Positions 52,183 through 61,019 of a stretch of 64,000 nt of DNA are shown piece after piece. Location: NCBI RefSeq assembly GCF_018614205.1, contig NZ_JAGGOS010000120.1, positions 1-64,000 of the forward strand. The letters run 5' to 3'. The DNA comes from Streptomyces sp. ISL-36. GTDB taxonomy: Bacteria; Actinomycetota; Actinomycetes; Streptomycetales; Streptomycetaceae. The stretch's first letter is position 1; each line of letters starts with the position of its first letter. The notes below the pieces were generated by a model. The model saw only the letters and a program-made list of their open reading frames with translations. It was not told the origin of the DNA and searched no databases. The translations under genes were made by a program, and so were the position numbers.

Positions 52183-52770
52183 ATGGCGAACGAATCTCCG
52201 GCCCCGCGACGCCGGGGCTCCGCGCGCACCGACGCGCTGCTCCAGGTGACACTCGACCTGGCCGCGGAGGTCGGATACGCGGGCCTGAGCATCGAGGCCA
52301 TCGCGCGACGGGCCGAGGTCGGAAAGCACACGATCTACCGGCGGTGGCCGTCCAAGACGGCCCTGCTGCTGGACGCGCTCAACCGCGCATGGACCACGGA
52401 CCTGGACTACAGCGACACCGGCGATCTGCGCTCCGACCTGCGCGAGCAGTTCCTGCGCTCCACGTCCGCGCTGTCCGAGCCGCCGATCGGTCCGGTCTAC
52501 CGCGCCGTCATCGCCGAGGCCCAGTCCTCCCCCGCGTTGCGGGCGACGCTGCACGAGAGGTTCCTGCGCACCGTCGAGCGGAGCACCATGGACCGGATCG
52601 TCCGCGCTCAGCACGCGGGCGAACTGCGCGCGGACGCGGATCTGACCTTCGCCGCAGAGGTGTTGTGCGGGGCGCTGTACTACCGCCACCTTTTGACGAC
52701 GATGCCGGTCGACGAGAGGGCCATCGACGGGCTGCTGGACATGTTCATGGCCGCGTACGCCAAGCGGTGA
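52183..52770 (+). CDS. TetR/AcrR-family repressor
   Basis: A 195-residue TetR protein. HTH: ARTDALLQVTLDLAAEVGYA and GLSIEAIARRAEVGKHTIYR, then RWPSKTALLLDALNRAW. The C-terminal domain (80-190) has EPPIGPVYRAVIAEAQSSPA and AAEVLCGALYYRHLLTTMPV, the AcrR C11-like domain. ATG 52183 is preferred over ATG 52159, which lies inside the operator palindrome. Divergence from the Vat-type gene makes it a likely repressor of that resistance gene. Confidence 0.94.
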   Translation: MANESPAPRRRGSARTDALLQVTLDLAAEVGYAGLSIEAIARRAEVGKHTIYRRWPSKTALLLDALNRAWTTDLDYSDTGDLRSDLREQFLRSTSALSEPPIGPVYRAVIAEAQSSPALRATLHERFLRTVERSTMDRIVRAQHAGELRADADLTFAAEVLCGALYYRHLLTTMPVDERAIDGLLDMFMAAYAKR

Positions 52771-52859
52771 CGAAGCGGACCAGGCCTCACGACAACACCC
52801 CCATGGTCGGTCCCGCCCGCCGCGATCTCCAGCTGTACCGGCATGGGCTGACTGATCAT

Positions 52860-53015
52860 CCGCACGCTCGCGACCGACCCGCTCCGTCGGCATAGCGCCC
52901 GGTACGGCCAAGACGATCCACACCAGCCGTCGCCCATGGCCCGCGGCGGCCGGCATCAACGGCTTGATCCGGTTCCACCTCGCATCAGTGACCCGCTTCG
53001 GGTACCCGCGAGAAA
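52860..53015 (-). mobile_element. Possible IS5-type transposase N-terminal fragment
   Basis: The minus-strand frame YPKRVTDARWNRIKPLMPAA is close to the YPSDLTDARWxLIxPLLP opening of IS5/IS4-type transposases and is followed by unrelated sequence. Short and degenerate. Confidence 0.4.
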
Positions 53016-53043
53016 ATAGTAGCCATGTGCATAGTAGCCATGT
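53016..53043. repeat. 15-bp period direct repeat upstream of the MarR pair
   Basis: ATAGTAGCCATGT occurs at 53016-53028 and 53031-53043, just before the GTG at 53047. It overlaps the expected promoter and could be a MarR binding site. ATAGTA and ATGTGCAT are unusual for this GC content. Confidence 0.55.
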
Positions 53044-53046
53044 ACT

Positions 53047-53565
53047 GTGTCTCAGGTGAGTTCAGCAACTGAGCGCGCCACAGCGGGATTCCTGGTCTGG
53101 CGCCTGTCGATGAAGTGGCGGGTAGCCGTCGACCGGGCGGTCGCGCCGTTGGGTCTGACCCATGCCCAGTACGCGTTGATGGCATCGCTCCACGGCATGT
53201 CGCGCTCCGGGCTCCGACCCAGCCAGCGTCTGCTCGCCGACCACACGGGGCTCGAACCGCTGTACGTGTCCAAACTCGCCCGCACCCTGGAGGCCGCCGG
53301 GCTGGTCGCCCGGACCCGGGACCCGAAGGACCCGCGCGCCATGCAGCTGTCGCTCACTGAGCAAGGACGCGACGTCACACGCCGCGCGATCAAGGTGGTC
53401 CAGGGCCTGCTGGACCAGCTGCTGGAGCCGCTCGGCGGACAGGGCGGCGCGCGCACACAGCAGTTCACCCGCGAGCTGGCGACCCTGCTCGACGTACCCC
53501 TTGGTCCGGACACCGACAACCCGGACACCGACAACGGCAACCACAACGACAAGGAGCAGTCATGA
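53047..53565 (+). CDS. MarR-family regulator
   Basis: A 172-residue MarR protein: FLVWRLSMKWRVAVDRAVAP, LGLTHAQYALMASLHGMSRS, GLRPSQRLLADHTGLEPLYV, SKLARTLEAAGLVARTRDPK. GTG at 53047 or 53056 is the start; no ribosome binding site is seen, so it may be leaderless. Its C-terminus has DNPDTDNGN repeats. It overlaps the next gene by four bases, forming a two-regulator operon. No transporter is adjacent. Confidence 0.92.
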   Translation: MSQVSSATERATAGFLVWRLSMKWRVAVDRAVAPLGLTHAQYALMASLHGMSRSGLRPSQRLLADHTGLEPLYVSKLARTLEAAGLVARTRDPKDPRAMQLSLTEQGRDVTRRAIKVVQGLLDQLLEPLGGQGGARTQQFTRELATLLDVPLGPDTDNPDTDNGNHNDKEQS

Positions 53566-54008
53566 CCACCACCGCACCCACGGTCAACGGACGGGTCATA
53601 GCGCTGGCGCACCATGCCGGGCGTGCCCTCCTGGAGGGCGTACTGGCCCGCCACGGGGCCACGTTCCACCAGAGTGTGACGCTCCGGGCCGTCGTGGTCG
53701 CGGGCGAGTCCGTCGGCAGCGACGAGCTCGTCGGCGACGTCACCGGCTCGCTGAAGACCGACGAGTCGGTCGTACGCGGCGTGATCGAGGAGCTGACGGC
53801 CGCGAAGCTGCTGGAAGAGGACCCGGCGGAAGCCTCCCGTATGCGGCTCACGGACGCCGGACGGGAGCTGTACGAGAGCACGACCGCGGAGAGCGCCCAG
53901 ATCTCCGCCCGGCTGTACGCCGGTATTCCGGCCGAGGATCTTGCCACTGCGGGCCGCGTGTTGGCACTGGTCACGGAGCGCGCGAACGCCGAGTTGGCCG
54001 GCGCCTGA
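53562..54008 (+). CDS. MarR-like winged helix protein
   Basis: A 148-residue protein: GRVIALAHHAGRALLEGVLA, RHGATFHQSVTLRAVVVAGE, DESVVRGVIEELTAAKLLEE and SRMRLTDAGRELYESTTAES. A MarR-like HTH without a strong recognition helix; it may be a partner or co-regulator of the protein encoded just upstream. Its ATG overlaps the upstream stop (ATGA). Confidence 0.85.
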   Translation: MTTTAPTVNGRVIALAHHAGRALLEGVLARHGATFHQSVTLRAVVVAGESVGSDELVGDVTGSLKTDESVVRGVIEELTAAKLLEEDPAEASRMRLTDAGRELYESTTAESAQISARLYAGIPAEDLATAGRVLALVTERANAELAGA

Positions 54009-54129
54009 GGTTCCGTCCTCCCCATCACGACCGAACCACGCCATGGCGGGTAGCGGCGACTCCGAACTGTTGCAGCCTGCTGATCTTGTTGAACCCTGTT
54101 GATCCCTGTTGATCGTCGCCCGCTCCACG

Positions 54130-54280
54130 GTCCGCCTGAGCCCCGGCCCAGGGTGCAGTCCGCCCGCTGTCCTGGCGCGATGACCAGCGACAGCGGGCAG
54201 CTTCCCCTCCGCCCCGACGTGGATCTCGGTGGTCGGCCCGCCACGGGGGCGACCGAGGCACTCGCCTACCGCACCGCCTC
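54130..54280 (-). mobile_element. IS5-type transposase internal fragment
   Basis: The minus strand reads AVGECLGRPRGGPTTEIHVG and then, one frame over, PLSLVIAPGQRADCT, matching the IS5 segment EALGRSRGGLTTKIHL followed by PLAFVLTPGQ-GD. One frameshift, both ends missing. Confidence 0.55.
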
Positions 54281-54303
54281 CGCCCCCTGAGAGGAGACCC
54301 GGC

Positions 54304-54954
54304 CTAGCCGGAGCGCGTCCCCGGGCCGGGAGGTTCGGTGACCGTGACCTGGGCGGGGCGCAGGAGTTGCTGTCCGACCCGGTACCCACGGCGCAGCAGT
54401 GCGCTGCAGGTCGGCCGGTCGACCGTGTCCGACACCTCATGGGTGACGGCCTCGTGCCGGGCCGGGTCGAAGGGCTCCCCCACCGTGCCGACGGGCTCCA
54501 GTCCGAGAGCCGCGAGCCGGCCCTCCAGCACCTCGCTGACCGCCTTGAGCCCGCCGGTCACTTCGCCGTGCTCCCGCGCCTGGTCGATGGCGTCGAGCAC
54601 CGGAAGGAGCCCGCCGAGGACATTGGCCACCGCGATCTCCCGGATCGCCAAGCGGTCACGCCGTACGCGCTTGCGGTAGTTGTCGTACTCGGCCTTCAAC
54701 CGTTGCAGATCATCCGTGCGTTCGGCGAGTTGCGCCTCCAGCCCGGCTTCCCGGGTGCCGGTTTCGACCGGGGCCCGCTCGGCTCCCGGGGCGGTGTCTT
54801 CTTTTGGTGATCGCGTTTCCCGTTCCGCCGATGCGCGGTCGGCATGGTCGGGCTTTCTCGGCCGCAGGGTGACCGGATCGATGCGCCGGTTGTCGCGGAT
54901 GACGACAGGCAGCTGTTGCTGCTGTGGCGACCGGGAACCGTTCGGCACGCTCAT
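54304..54954 (-). CDS. grpE: Nucleotide exchange factor GrpE
   Basis: A 216-residue GrpE. The long coiled-coil LEAQLAERTDDLQRLKAEYD, NYRKRVRRDRLAIREIAVAN and VLGGLLPVLDAIDQAREHGE precede the beta domain VGEPFDPARHEAVTHEVSDT. The N-terminal 60 residues are disordered and charged. It exchanges ADP from DnaK. The ATG overlaps the dnaK stop by four bases. No dnaJ or hspR follows; instead IS fragments lie downstream, so this is a partial heat-shock operon. Confidence 0.95.
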   Translation of the reverse strand: MSVPNGSRSPQQQQLPVVIRDNRRIDPVTLRPRKPDHADRASAERETRSPKEDTAPGAERAPVETGTREAGLEAQLAERTDDLQRLKAEYDNYRKRVRRDRLAIREIAVANVLGGLLPVLDAIDQAREHGEVTGGLKAVSEVLEGRLAALGLEPVGTVGEPFDPARHEAVTHEVSDTVDRPTCSALLRRGYRVGQQLLRPAQVTVTEPPGPGTRSG

Positions 54955-56810
54955 TCCGCACCTCCCTTGGCACTCTCGTCATCGACGATCTCAGCGTCGA
55001 CGACCTCCTCCTCTCCGCTCGCCGGCCCGGTCCGGGAAGCGGAGTCGGCCTCTTCTCCGGCACCCGCTGTCCGGGCGTAGAGGGCGCTGCCGATCTTCTG
55101 CGAGGCCGCCATGGCCTTCTCGATGGCGGAGCGGAGCGCGGCGGTGTCCTCGCCCTTCAGCTTCTCCTTGACGTCCGCCAGGGCGGCCTCCGTCTCGCTC
55201 CTCACGTCGCCGGGGATCTTGTCGGCGTTGTCGGCCAGCAGCTTCTCCGTCTGGTAGACGAGCTGTTCGCCCTGGTTGCGGGTCTCGGCGGTCTCACGAC
55301 GCCGCCGGTCCTCCTCGGCGTGCGCTTCCGCCTCGCGCATCATCCGGTCGATCTCGTCCTTCGGCAGCGAGGAGCCGCCGGTGACGGTCATCTTCTGCTC
55401 CTTGCCCGTGCCCAGGTCCTTCGCGGTCACGTGCATGATGCCGTTGGCGTCGATGTCGAAGGCGACCTCGATCTGCGGGACGCCACGCGGCGCCGGCGGC
55501 AGACCGGTCAGCTCGAACATGCCGAGCTTCTTGTTGTACGCCGCGATCTCGCGCTCGCCCTGATAGACCTGGATCTGCACCGACGGCTGGTTGTCCTCGG
55601 CCGTCGTGAAGATCTCGGACCGCTTGGTCGGGATCGTGGTGTTGCGCTCGATCAGCTTGGTCATGATGCCGCCCTTGGTCTCGATACCCAGGGACAGCGG
55701 GGTCACGTCGAGGAGCAGGACGTCCTTGACCTCACCCTTGAGGACACCGGCCTGCAGCGCGGCGCCGATGGCGACGACCTCGTCCGGGTTCACACCCTTG
55801 TGCGGATCCTTGCCCGTCATCCTTCTGACCAGCTCGGTCACCGCCGGCATACGCGTCGAACCACCCACCAGGATCACGTGGTCGATGGCCGAGACATCGA
55901 TCCCCGCGTCCTTGATGGCGTTGTTGAACGGGCCCTTGCAGCGATCGAGGAGATCCCGGGTCAGGTGCTCGAACTGTGCTCGGGTGAGCTTCTCCTCCAG
56001 GTGCAGCGGGCCCTCGGCGGAGGCCGTGATGTACGGCAGGTTGATCGAGGTCTCCGTGGAGGAGGACAGCTCGATCTTGGCCTTCTCCGCGGCCTCACGC
56101 AGACGCTGTGTGGCCAGCTTGTCGTTGGCAAGATCGACACCGTAGGCGTTCTTGAACTGCTTGGTCAGATGGTCGACGATCCGCTGGTCCCAGTCGTCAC
56201 CGCCGAGATGCGTGTCGCCGTTGGTGGACTTCACCTCCACCAGTCCCTCGCCGATCTCCAGGAGGGAGACGTCGAAGGTGCCGCCACCGAGATCGAAGAC
56301 GAGGATGGTCTGGTCGCTCTCCTTGTCCAGGCCGTAGGCGAGGGCGGCGGAGGTCGGCTCGTTGATGATGCGCAGGACCTTGAGGCCGGCGATCTCACCG
56401 GCTTCCTTGGTCGCCGTGCGCTGACTGTCGTTGAAGTAGGCAGGAACGGTGATCACCGCGTCCGTCACGTCCTCACCGAGGTACGCCTCGGCGTCGCGCT
56501 TCAGCTTCTGGAGCACCCGGGCCGAGATCTCCTGCGCCGTGTACCTCTTGCCGTCGATGTCCGCTCTCCGGGAAGCGCCACTGCGCCTCTCCGATGTGCC
56601 GCTTCACCGACCGTGCTGTTCGTTCGACGTTCGTCACGGCCTGATGCTTGCGACCTCACCGACGAGCACCTCGCCCTTCTTCGCGAACCCGACCACCGAC
56701 GGCGTGGTACGGGCTCCCTCGGTGTTCGTGATGACGGTGGGCTCGCCGCCTTCAAGGACGGCGACCACGGAGTTGGTCGTACCAAGGTCAATGCCCACTG
56801 CCCGTGCCAT
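54951..56810 (-). pseudogene. dnaK: Hsp70 chaperone DnaK, frame interrupted by two compensating indels
   Basis: A 619-codon DnaK-length gene. The start ARAVGIDLGTTNSVVAVLEG and the main body from DIDGKRYTAQEISARVLQKL through the C-terminal GEEEVVDAEIV are in one frame. Between codons about 54 and 82 the protein is in another frame (AVTNVERTARSVKRHIGEAQ then WRFPESG), and the main frame meets TGA at 56634-56636. Indels lie near 56650 and 56566. ATPase motifs IDLGTTNS, VPAYFNDSQR, LVFDLGGGTFDVS and VGGSTRMP are intact. Overlaps grpE by four bases. Either a sequencing error or a recent lesion. Confidence 0.88.
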
Positions 56811-56951
56811 CGCTTACTCCTCTCGGACTCGGAGCCGTCTCGCCGGCTCTTCGGATCTCACCGGGTACCGGCACCGCCTGCTCCGTCGGTTCGCGTGGGC
56901 ATCCCGTTCGCTCCTCTCACACCTCAGGAGGATGCGACTGCCGACACGCTC

Positions 56952-56993
56952 TATATAACTCGCATAAAGAAGATTGACAAGGGTCCACTCAAG
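56952..56993 (-). promoter_or_regulatory. Heat-shock promoter with HAIR-like operator of dnaK-grpE
   Basis: Read on the minus strand: CTTGAGT (perfect HAIR half), seven bases, TGTCAAT (4 of 7 match to ACTCAAG), then TTGTCA, 17 bases, TATATA, 142 bases before the dnaK ATG. HAIR is the HspR binding site that regulates dnaK in Streptomyces. It overlaps the -35 element. Confidence 0.6.
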
Positions 56994-57071
56994 TTGGCGC
57001 TGAGGGAAGCGGCCCGACAGCGCGGCAGAGCTCTGGCAGCAGCTTGAAGGAATTCTGAAGCGGAGGACGGC

Positions 57072-57647
57072 ATGCTCCGGCCTGCTATGCGGTGGTGCGA
57101 TGCGGAGGGCAGAAGGCTGGATACCGTACCGCTGTCCGATCCACGGGTCGCGGCGGTCGAGGTCCGGGAGTGCGGAGAGCCGCTGGTCGATCTGCGCGAG
57201 GTCGGCGTGCTGCGGCTGGGCCGGCGGCCGGCCTGCCCGGGTGAGGCCCCGGCCAGGCTGCGGCTCGGCGTCGTCGACCGCCTGGTCACGGCGCAGACCT
57301 TGCTCCCGGCCGGGCTGCGGCTGCTCATGATCCAGGGATACCGGCCGGACCCACCGGAGGCTCCGCACGCCACCGGCGCCGCCGCCGACCTCACGCTCTG
57401 CACCGTCGAGGGCGCCCCGCTGTGGATGGGGTCCGCACCCCAGGACACGCGGTCGCCGCATCGCCACACGACGGCGCCCGGCCCGGACCCCGTCGCCGCC
57501 GAGAATCGCCGGTCTCTGAGCATGGCCATGACCACCGCAGGGTTCGTCAACTACCATGCCGCGTGGTGGCATTGGTCATACGGGGACCGTTACTGGGCCT
57601 GTTTGAGCGGGGCGCGGTACGCAGGCTACGGCCCGCTCGACCGCTGA
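57072..57647 (+). CDS. VanX-like D-Ala-D-Ala dipeptidase family protein (M15), catalytic Glu replaced
   Basis: A 191-residue M15 peptidase-fold protein. Zinc ligands His99 and Asp106 are in HATGAAADLTL (HxxGxAxD), and the third, His167, in AAWWHWSYGDRYW. The catalytic base, normally Glu in the E-W-W-H motif, is Ala164 here (codon GCG instead of GAG). The region GFVNYHAA also replaces the common NYPTE. The fold and zinc site appear intact but the enzyme is probably inactive or altered. It lies between the dnaK and SARP genes. Confidence 0.85.
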   Translation: MLRPAMRWCDAEGRRLDTVPLSDPRVAAVEVRECGEPLVDLREVGVLRLGRRPACPGEAPARLRLGVVDRLVTAQTLLPAGLRLLMIQGYRPDPPEAPHATGAAADLTLCTVEGAPLWMGSAPQDTRSPHRHTTAPGPDPVAAENRRSLSMAMTTAGFVNYHAAWWHWSYGDRYWACLSGARYAGYGPLDR

Positions 57648-57699
57648 CAGCCGCCGCTCCGGATGACCCTGCCGCGACAGAAGTCGTACCGGCATCGTT

Positions 57700-60600
57700 G
57701 TGGGGGTCAACGTGCTACAGATCAGACTGCTGGGCCCGGTCGAGGTCCACTCCGGGGACAGACGGGTTCCACTGGGCGGCGGCAAGCCACGTGCACTGTT
57801 CGCGGCGCTGGCGCTGGAGCAAGGCCATGTGATCTCCACCGAGCGCCTCGTCGACGTCGTCTGGCCGCACGATCCTCCGGACAGCGCCCGCTCGCTGATC
57901 CAGACGTACGTATCGACTCTGCGCAGGTCCTTGTCCGGCGTCGGCTGTCCCGAGGTGATCGAGACCCGGGCGCCCGGATACGCGATCGGCACCGAAGCGG
58001 CGACGGTCGATGCCGCGCTCTTCGCCCAGCTGCTGACCGAGGCGAAACAGCGTGTCGCGGCCCGGGAGCTCGCCCCGGCGGCCACACTGCTGCTCGATGC
58101 GGCAGCACTGTGGCGGGGGCCCGCACTCTGCGGCCTGGAAGAGTCGCTGCTGACAGGGGAGGCACGGCGGCTCGATGAGCTGCGCGTCACGGCTCTGGAG
58201 GAGCGCTTCGGCGTCGAGCTGGCGCTGGGCAGGCTCGATCACCTGGCCGAGCTGACCGGCCTTGTCGCGCAGCACCCTGCCAATGAGCGGTTGCGCGGGC
58301 AGCTGATGGTGACCCTGAACCGGCTGGGGCGCCAGGCCGACGCACTGGCCTGCTACCGGGAGGGGCGGGCCACGCTCGTGGAGGAGCTGGGCGTCGAACC
58401 GGGCGCGGCTCTCAGCGCACTGAACGATGCGATTCTGCGCGGCGACGGCATCGGCGACGGGTCGCCCGAAGGAGGAGCGCTGTGGCCTGCCCCGCCACTC
58501 CAGCCCCACATTCCACTCCAGCCCCACATTCCTCTCCAGCCGCATCACTCACTCCAGCCGCATCCGCGGAACCAGCCGCTATCGTCACCCCAGCCCCTCC
58601 CGTCACCCCAGCCCCTCCCGTCACCCCAGCCCCTCCAGGCGAGGCCTCCCGCGCATCTGCCACCCGCACCGGCCGACTTCACCGGACGCGGCGAGGAGCT
58701 GGCCACGCTGTCCGGTGCCCTTGCCGAGCCGGCCGAGGGCTCGTTCCCGATCCATGTCGTGGCGGGCCCAGGAGGCAGCGGCAAGTCGGCGCTTGCGGCG
58801 CAGGCGGCCCACCAGGTCGCCGCCTCCTTTCCGGACGGACAACTGCACGCCGAACTCCGCGGTCTCTCCGACAGCCCCGCGGCCCCCGCCGAGATCCTGG
58901 GAAGGTTTCTGCGCTCCCTCGGCGTCGACGCGGAGCGGCTGCCGGACTGCCCGCAGGAGCGCATGGAGCTGTACCGGACCCTGGTCGCCGACCGCCGCCT
59001 GCTGATCGTGCTGGACGACGCCGCCGATGAACGGCAGGTCCGTCCGCTGCTCCCGGGCGACCGTGGCTGCGCCGTACTCATCACGTCGCGGGACCGGTTG
59101 GGCGGACTGGTCGGAGCCAGGCTGACCGAACTGGACGTGCTGGCGCCGGCCGAGGCTCTTCAGCTCCTCACCAGGATCGTCGGTCCGGAGCGGGCCGAGG
59201 CCGCTCCGCAGGCCGCCGCGCGCATCCTGTCCGCATGCGGCAATCTGCCCCTCGCGATCCGGATCGCGGGCGCACGCCTCGCCACCCGGAGCCGGCTGCC
59301 CCTGAAGGTTCTCGCCGACCGGCTGGCCGACGAGCGCCGGCTGCTCGACGAGTTGGCCGTGGGCGACCTCGCGGTGCGCAGCACGATCGGGCTCAGCTTC
59401 ACCTCCCTGGACGCACTGCCCAGGACGGCCTTGGAGCGCATGGGCTTCTTCGGCCTCCCGGAGTTCTCCCCCTGGGTCGTCGGCCGGCTGCTCGACATCC
59501 CGGAGGCGGAGGCCCAGCACCTGCTCGAACTGCTCGTGGACACACAGCTCGTCACCTTCACACGGGTGGACCGGACGGGCATCCTGCGCTATCGCCTCCA
59601 CGACCTGGTACGGCTCTTCGCGCGCGAGCGGGCCGAAGCCGCCGAATCGGCCGCCGAGTTGACCGAGTCCGTCGCGCGCGTGTTCCGGGGCTGGCTCACG
59701 CTGCTGCACCAGATCGCCGCGAGCAGCCCGGCGCCTCAGATCGCCTGGCGTCCCGCTGCGCCGCCGCCCCCGGGCACCCTGCCGGACGAGCTCGGGGAGC
59801 GCGTCCTCGAACGTGTCCTCGGCGAGCACGTCCTCGGCGACGCCTTCGGCTGGTTCGACGACGAGCAGGCGGCGCTGGCCGTGGCCGTCGAGCGCGCCGC
59901 CGCGATCGGCCTCGACCATCTCGTGTGCGACCTGGTCTCGTCGTACAACGCCGTGGAACTGCGCACCAACCACTTCGAGTTCCGGGCACGCATCACCACC
60001 GCCGCTCTGGCCGCGGCGCAGCGCATGGAGGACCAGCGCCGCGAGGCCGGCATGCTGGCGGAGCTGGCCCAGCTCCGCTACGACCAGGACCGGTTCACCG
60101 ACGCCCGGTGTCACTTCGGTGAGGCACTCAGCAGATTCCGCGCCCTGCACGACGTGCGTGGGCAGGCCTTCGCCCTGTCGGGTCTCGGTATGACGTGCCG
60201 CGAGCCCGGGCATCTGGCCGAGGCGGTCCACTTCCTCGACCAGGCCGCGACGCTGCTGCACGCACTCCAGGACCACAGCGGCATCGGCCACGTCCAGCGG
60301 ACCAGGGCGTCGGTGCGGCTGGAGCAGGGAAAGTACGGTGCGGCCCGAACCGACATCGACACGGCGTTCGATGCCTACCGGAGGGCCGGCAGCCGCAGGG
60401 GCCTGGCGCTCACCCTGCGCACCCTGGGGCTGTACCACCGGGCCGTCGGCGACTACGTGGCCGCGCTGGACGTCTGCGCCGAGTCGGCGGCGATCTTCGC
60501 CGAGCTCGGCGATGAGCTGATGCACTCCTACGCCGTCCGTGCCCATGCCAAGGCACAGATGCGGCTCGGCCACCGGGCCGAGGCGCTGCCCCGGCTCGAA

Positions 60601-60936
60601 GGGTCGTTGGACACGGCACGCGCCTGCCACGACCGGTTCGGACAGGCGGTCACCCTGCGGGTCATCGGCCAGCTGCATCTGGCCGACGAGCGGCTGGACC
60701 TGGCGCAGAGCTGTCTGGAGGCGACCCTGCCGCTGTGGGACGCCATGGACACCCCGCTCTGGCGGGCGCGCACGGAGTACGACCTGTCCCTGGTCCATGA
60801 GGCCCGCGGGGGGACCGAGGCGGCCCTGGCGGCTCGGACGCATGCGCTGGTGGTCTTCCAGGAGCACGGCGCACGGGAGTACGCGGAGGTCAGCGGCGCT
60901 TCAACGGCGCCTGTGGGGGTGTTGAAGCGGAGTTGA
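57700..60936 (+). CDS. SARP-type regulator with BTAD, NB-ARC and TPR domains (AfsR-like)
   Basis: A 1078-residue regulator. OmpR-like winged helix (10-95; IRLLGPVEVHSGDRRVPLGG, GKPRALFAALALEQG), BTAD helices (100-245), a Pro/Gln/His-rich linker (255-325) with tandem PLQPHI and LPSPQP units, NB-ARC with Walker A GPGGSGKSAL near 355 and LLIVLDDAADE, then TPR-like repeats (770-1060). AfsR-type proteins activate antibiotic clusters. GTG 57700 or 57712 is the start, the latter having GGGGG upstream. No biosynthetic cluster is adjacent, so its target is elsewhere. Confidence 0.93.
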   Translation: MGVNVLQIRLLGPVEVHSGDRRVPLGGGKPRALFAALALEQGHVISTERLVDVVWPHDPPDSARSLIQTYVSTLRRSLSGVGCPEVIETRAPGYAIGTEAATVDAALFAQLLTEAKQRVAARELAPAATLLLDAAALWRGPALCGLEESLLTGEARRLDELRVTALEERFGVELALGRLDHLAELTGLVAQHPANERLRGQLMVTLNRLGRQADALACYREGRATLVEELGVEPGAALSALNDAILRGDGIGDGSPEGGALWPAPPLQPHIPLQPHIPLQPHHSLQPHPRNQPLSSPQPLPSPQPLPSPQPLQARPPAHLPPAPADFTGRGEELATLSGALAEPAEGSFPIHVVAGPGGSGKSALAAQAAHQVAASFPDGQLHAELRGLSDSPAAPAEILGRFLRSLGVDAERLPDCPQERMELYRTLVADRRLLIVLDDAADERQVRPLLPGDRGCAVLITSRDRLGGLVGARLTELDVLAPAEALQLLTRIVGPERAEAAPQAAARILSACGNLPLAIRIAGARLATRSRLPLKVLADRLADERRLLDELAVGDLAVRSTIGLSFTSLDALPRTALERMGFFGLPEFSPWVVGRLLDIPEAEAQHLLELLVDTQLVTFTRVDRTGILRYRLHDLVRLFARERAEAAESAAELTESVARVFRGWLTLLHQIAASSPAPQIAWRPAAPPPPGTLPDELGERVLERVLGEHVLGDAFGWFDDEQAALAVAVERAAAIGLDHLVCDLVSSYNAVELRTNHFEFRARITTAALAAAQRMEDQRREAGMLAELAQLRYDQDRFTDARCHFGEALSRFRALHDVRGQAFALSGLGMTCREPGHLAEAVHFLDQAATLLHALQDHSGIGHVQRTRASVRLEQGKYGAARTDIDTAFDAYRRAGSRRGLALTLRTLGLYHRAVGDYVAALDVCAESAAIFAELGDELMHSYAVRAHAKAQMRLGHRAEALPRLEGSLDTARACHDRFGQAVTLRVIGQLHLADERLDLAQSCLEATLPLWDAMDTPLWRARTEYDLSLVHEARGGTEAALAARTHALVVFQEHGAREYAEVSGASTAPVGVLKRS

Positions 60937-61019
60937 TGCGGAGTTGAAGCGGCGGCGCGGAGCCTTCTCGGCGAGAAACAACTCCTCAGCGGGACCCCTC
61001 AGCGAGAAGGACAGCTCTC

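Noticed and set aside
58621..60867. 748-codon minus-strand open frame
   Set aside because: It is the antisense shadow of the SARP regulator gene.
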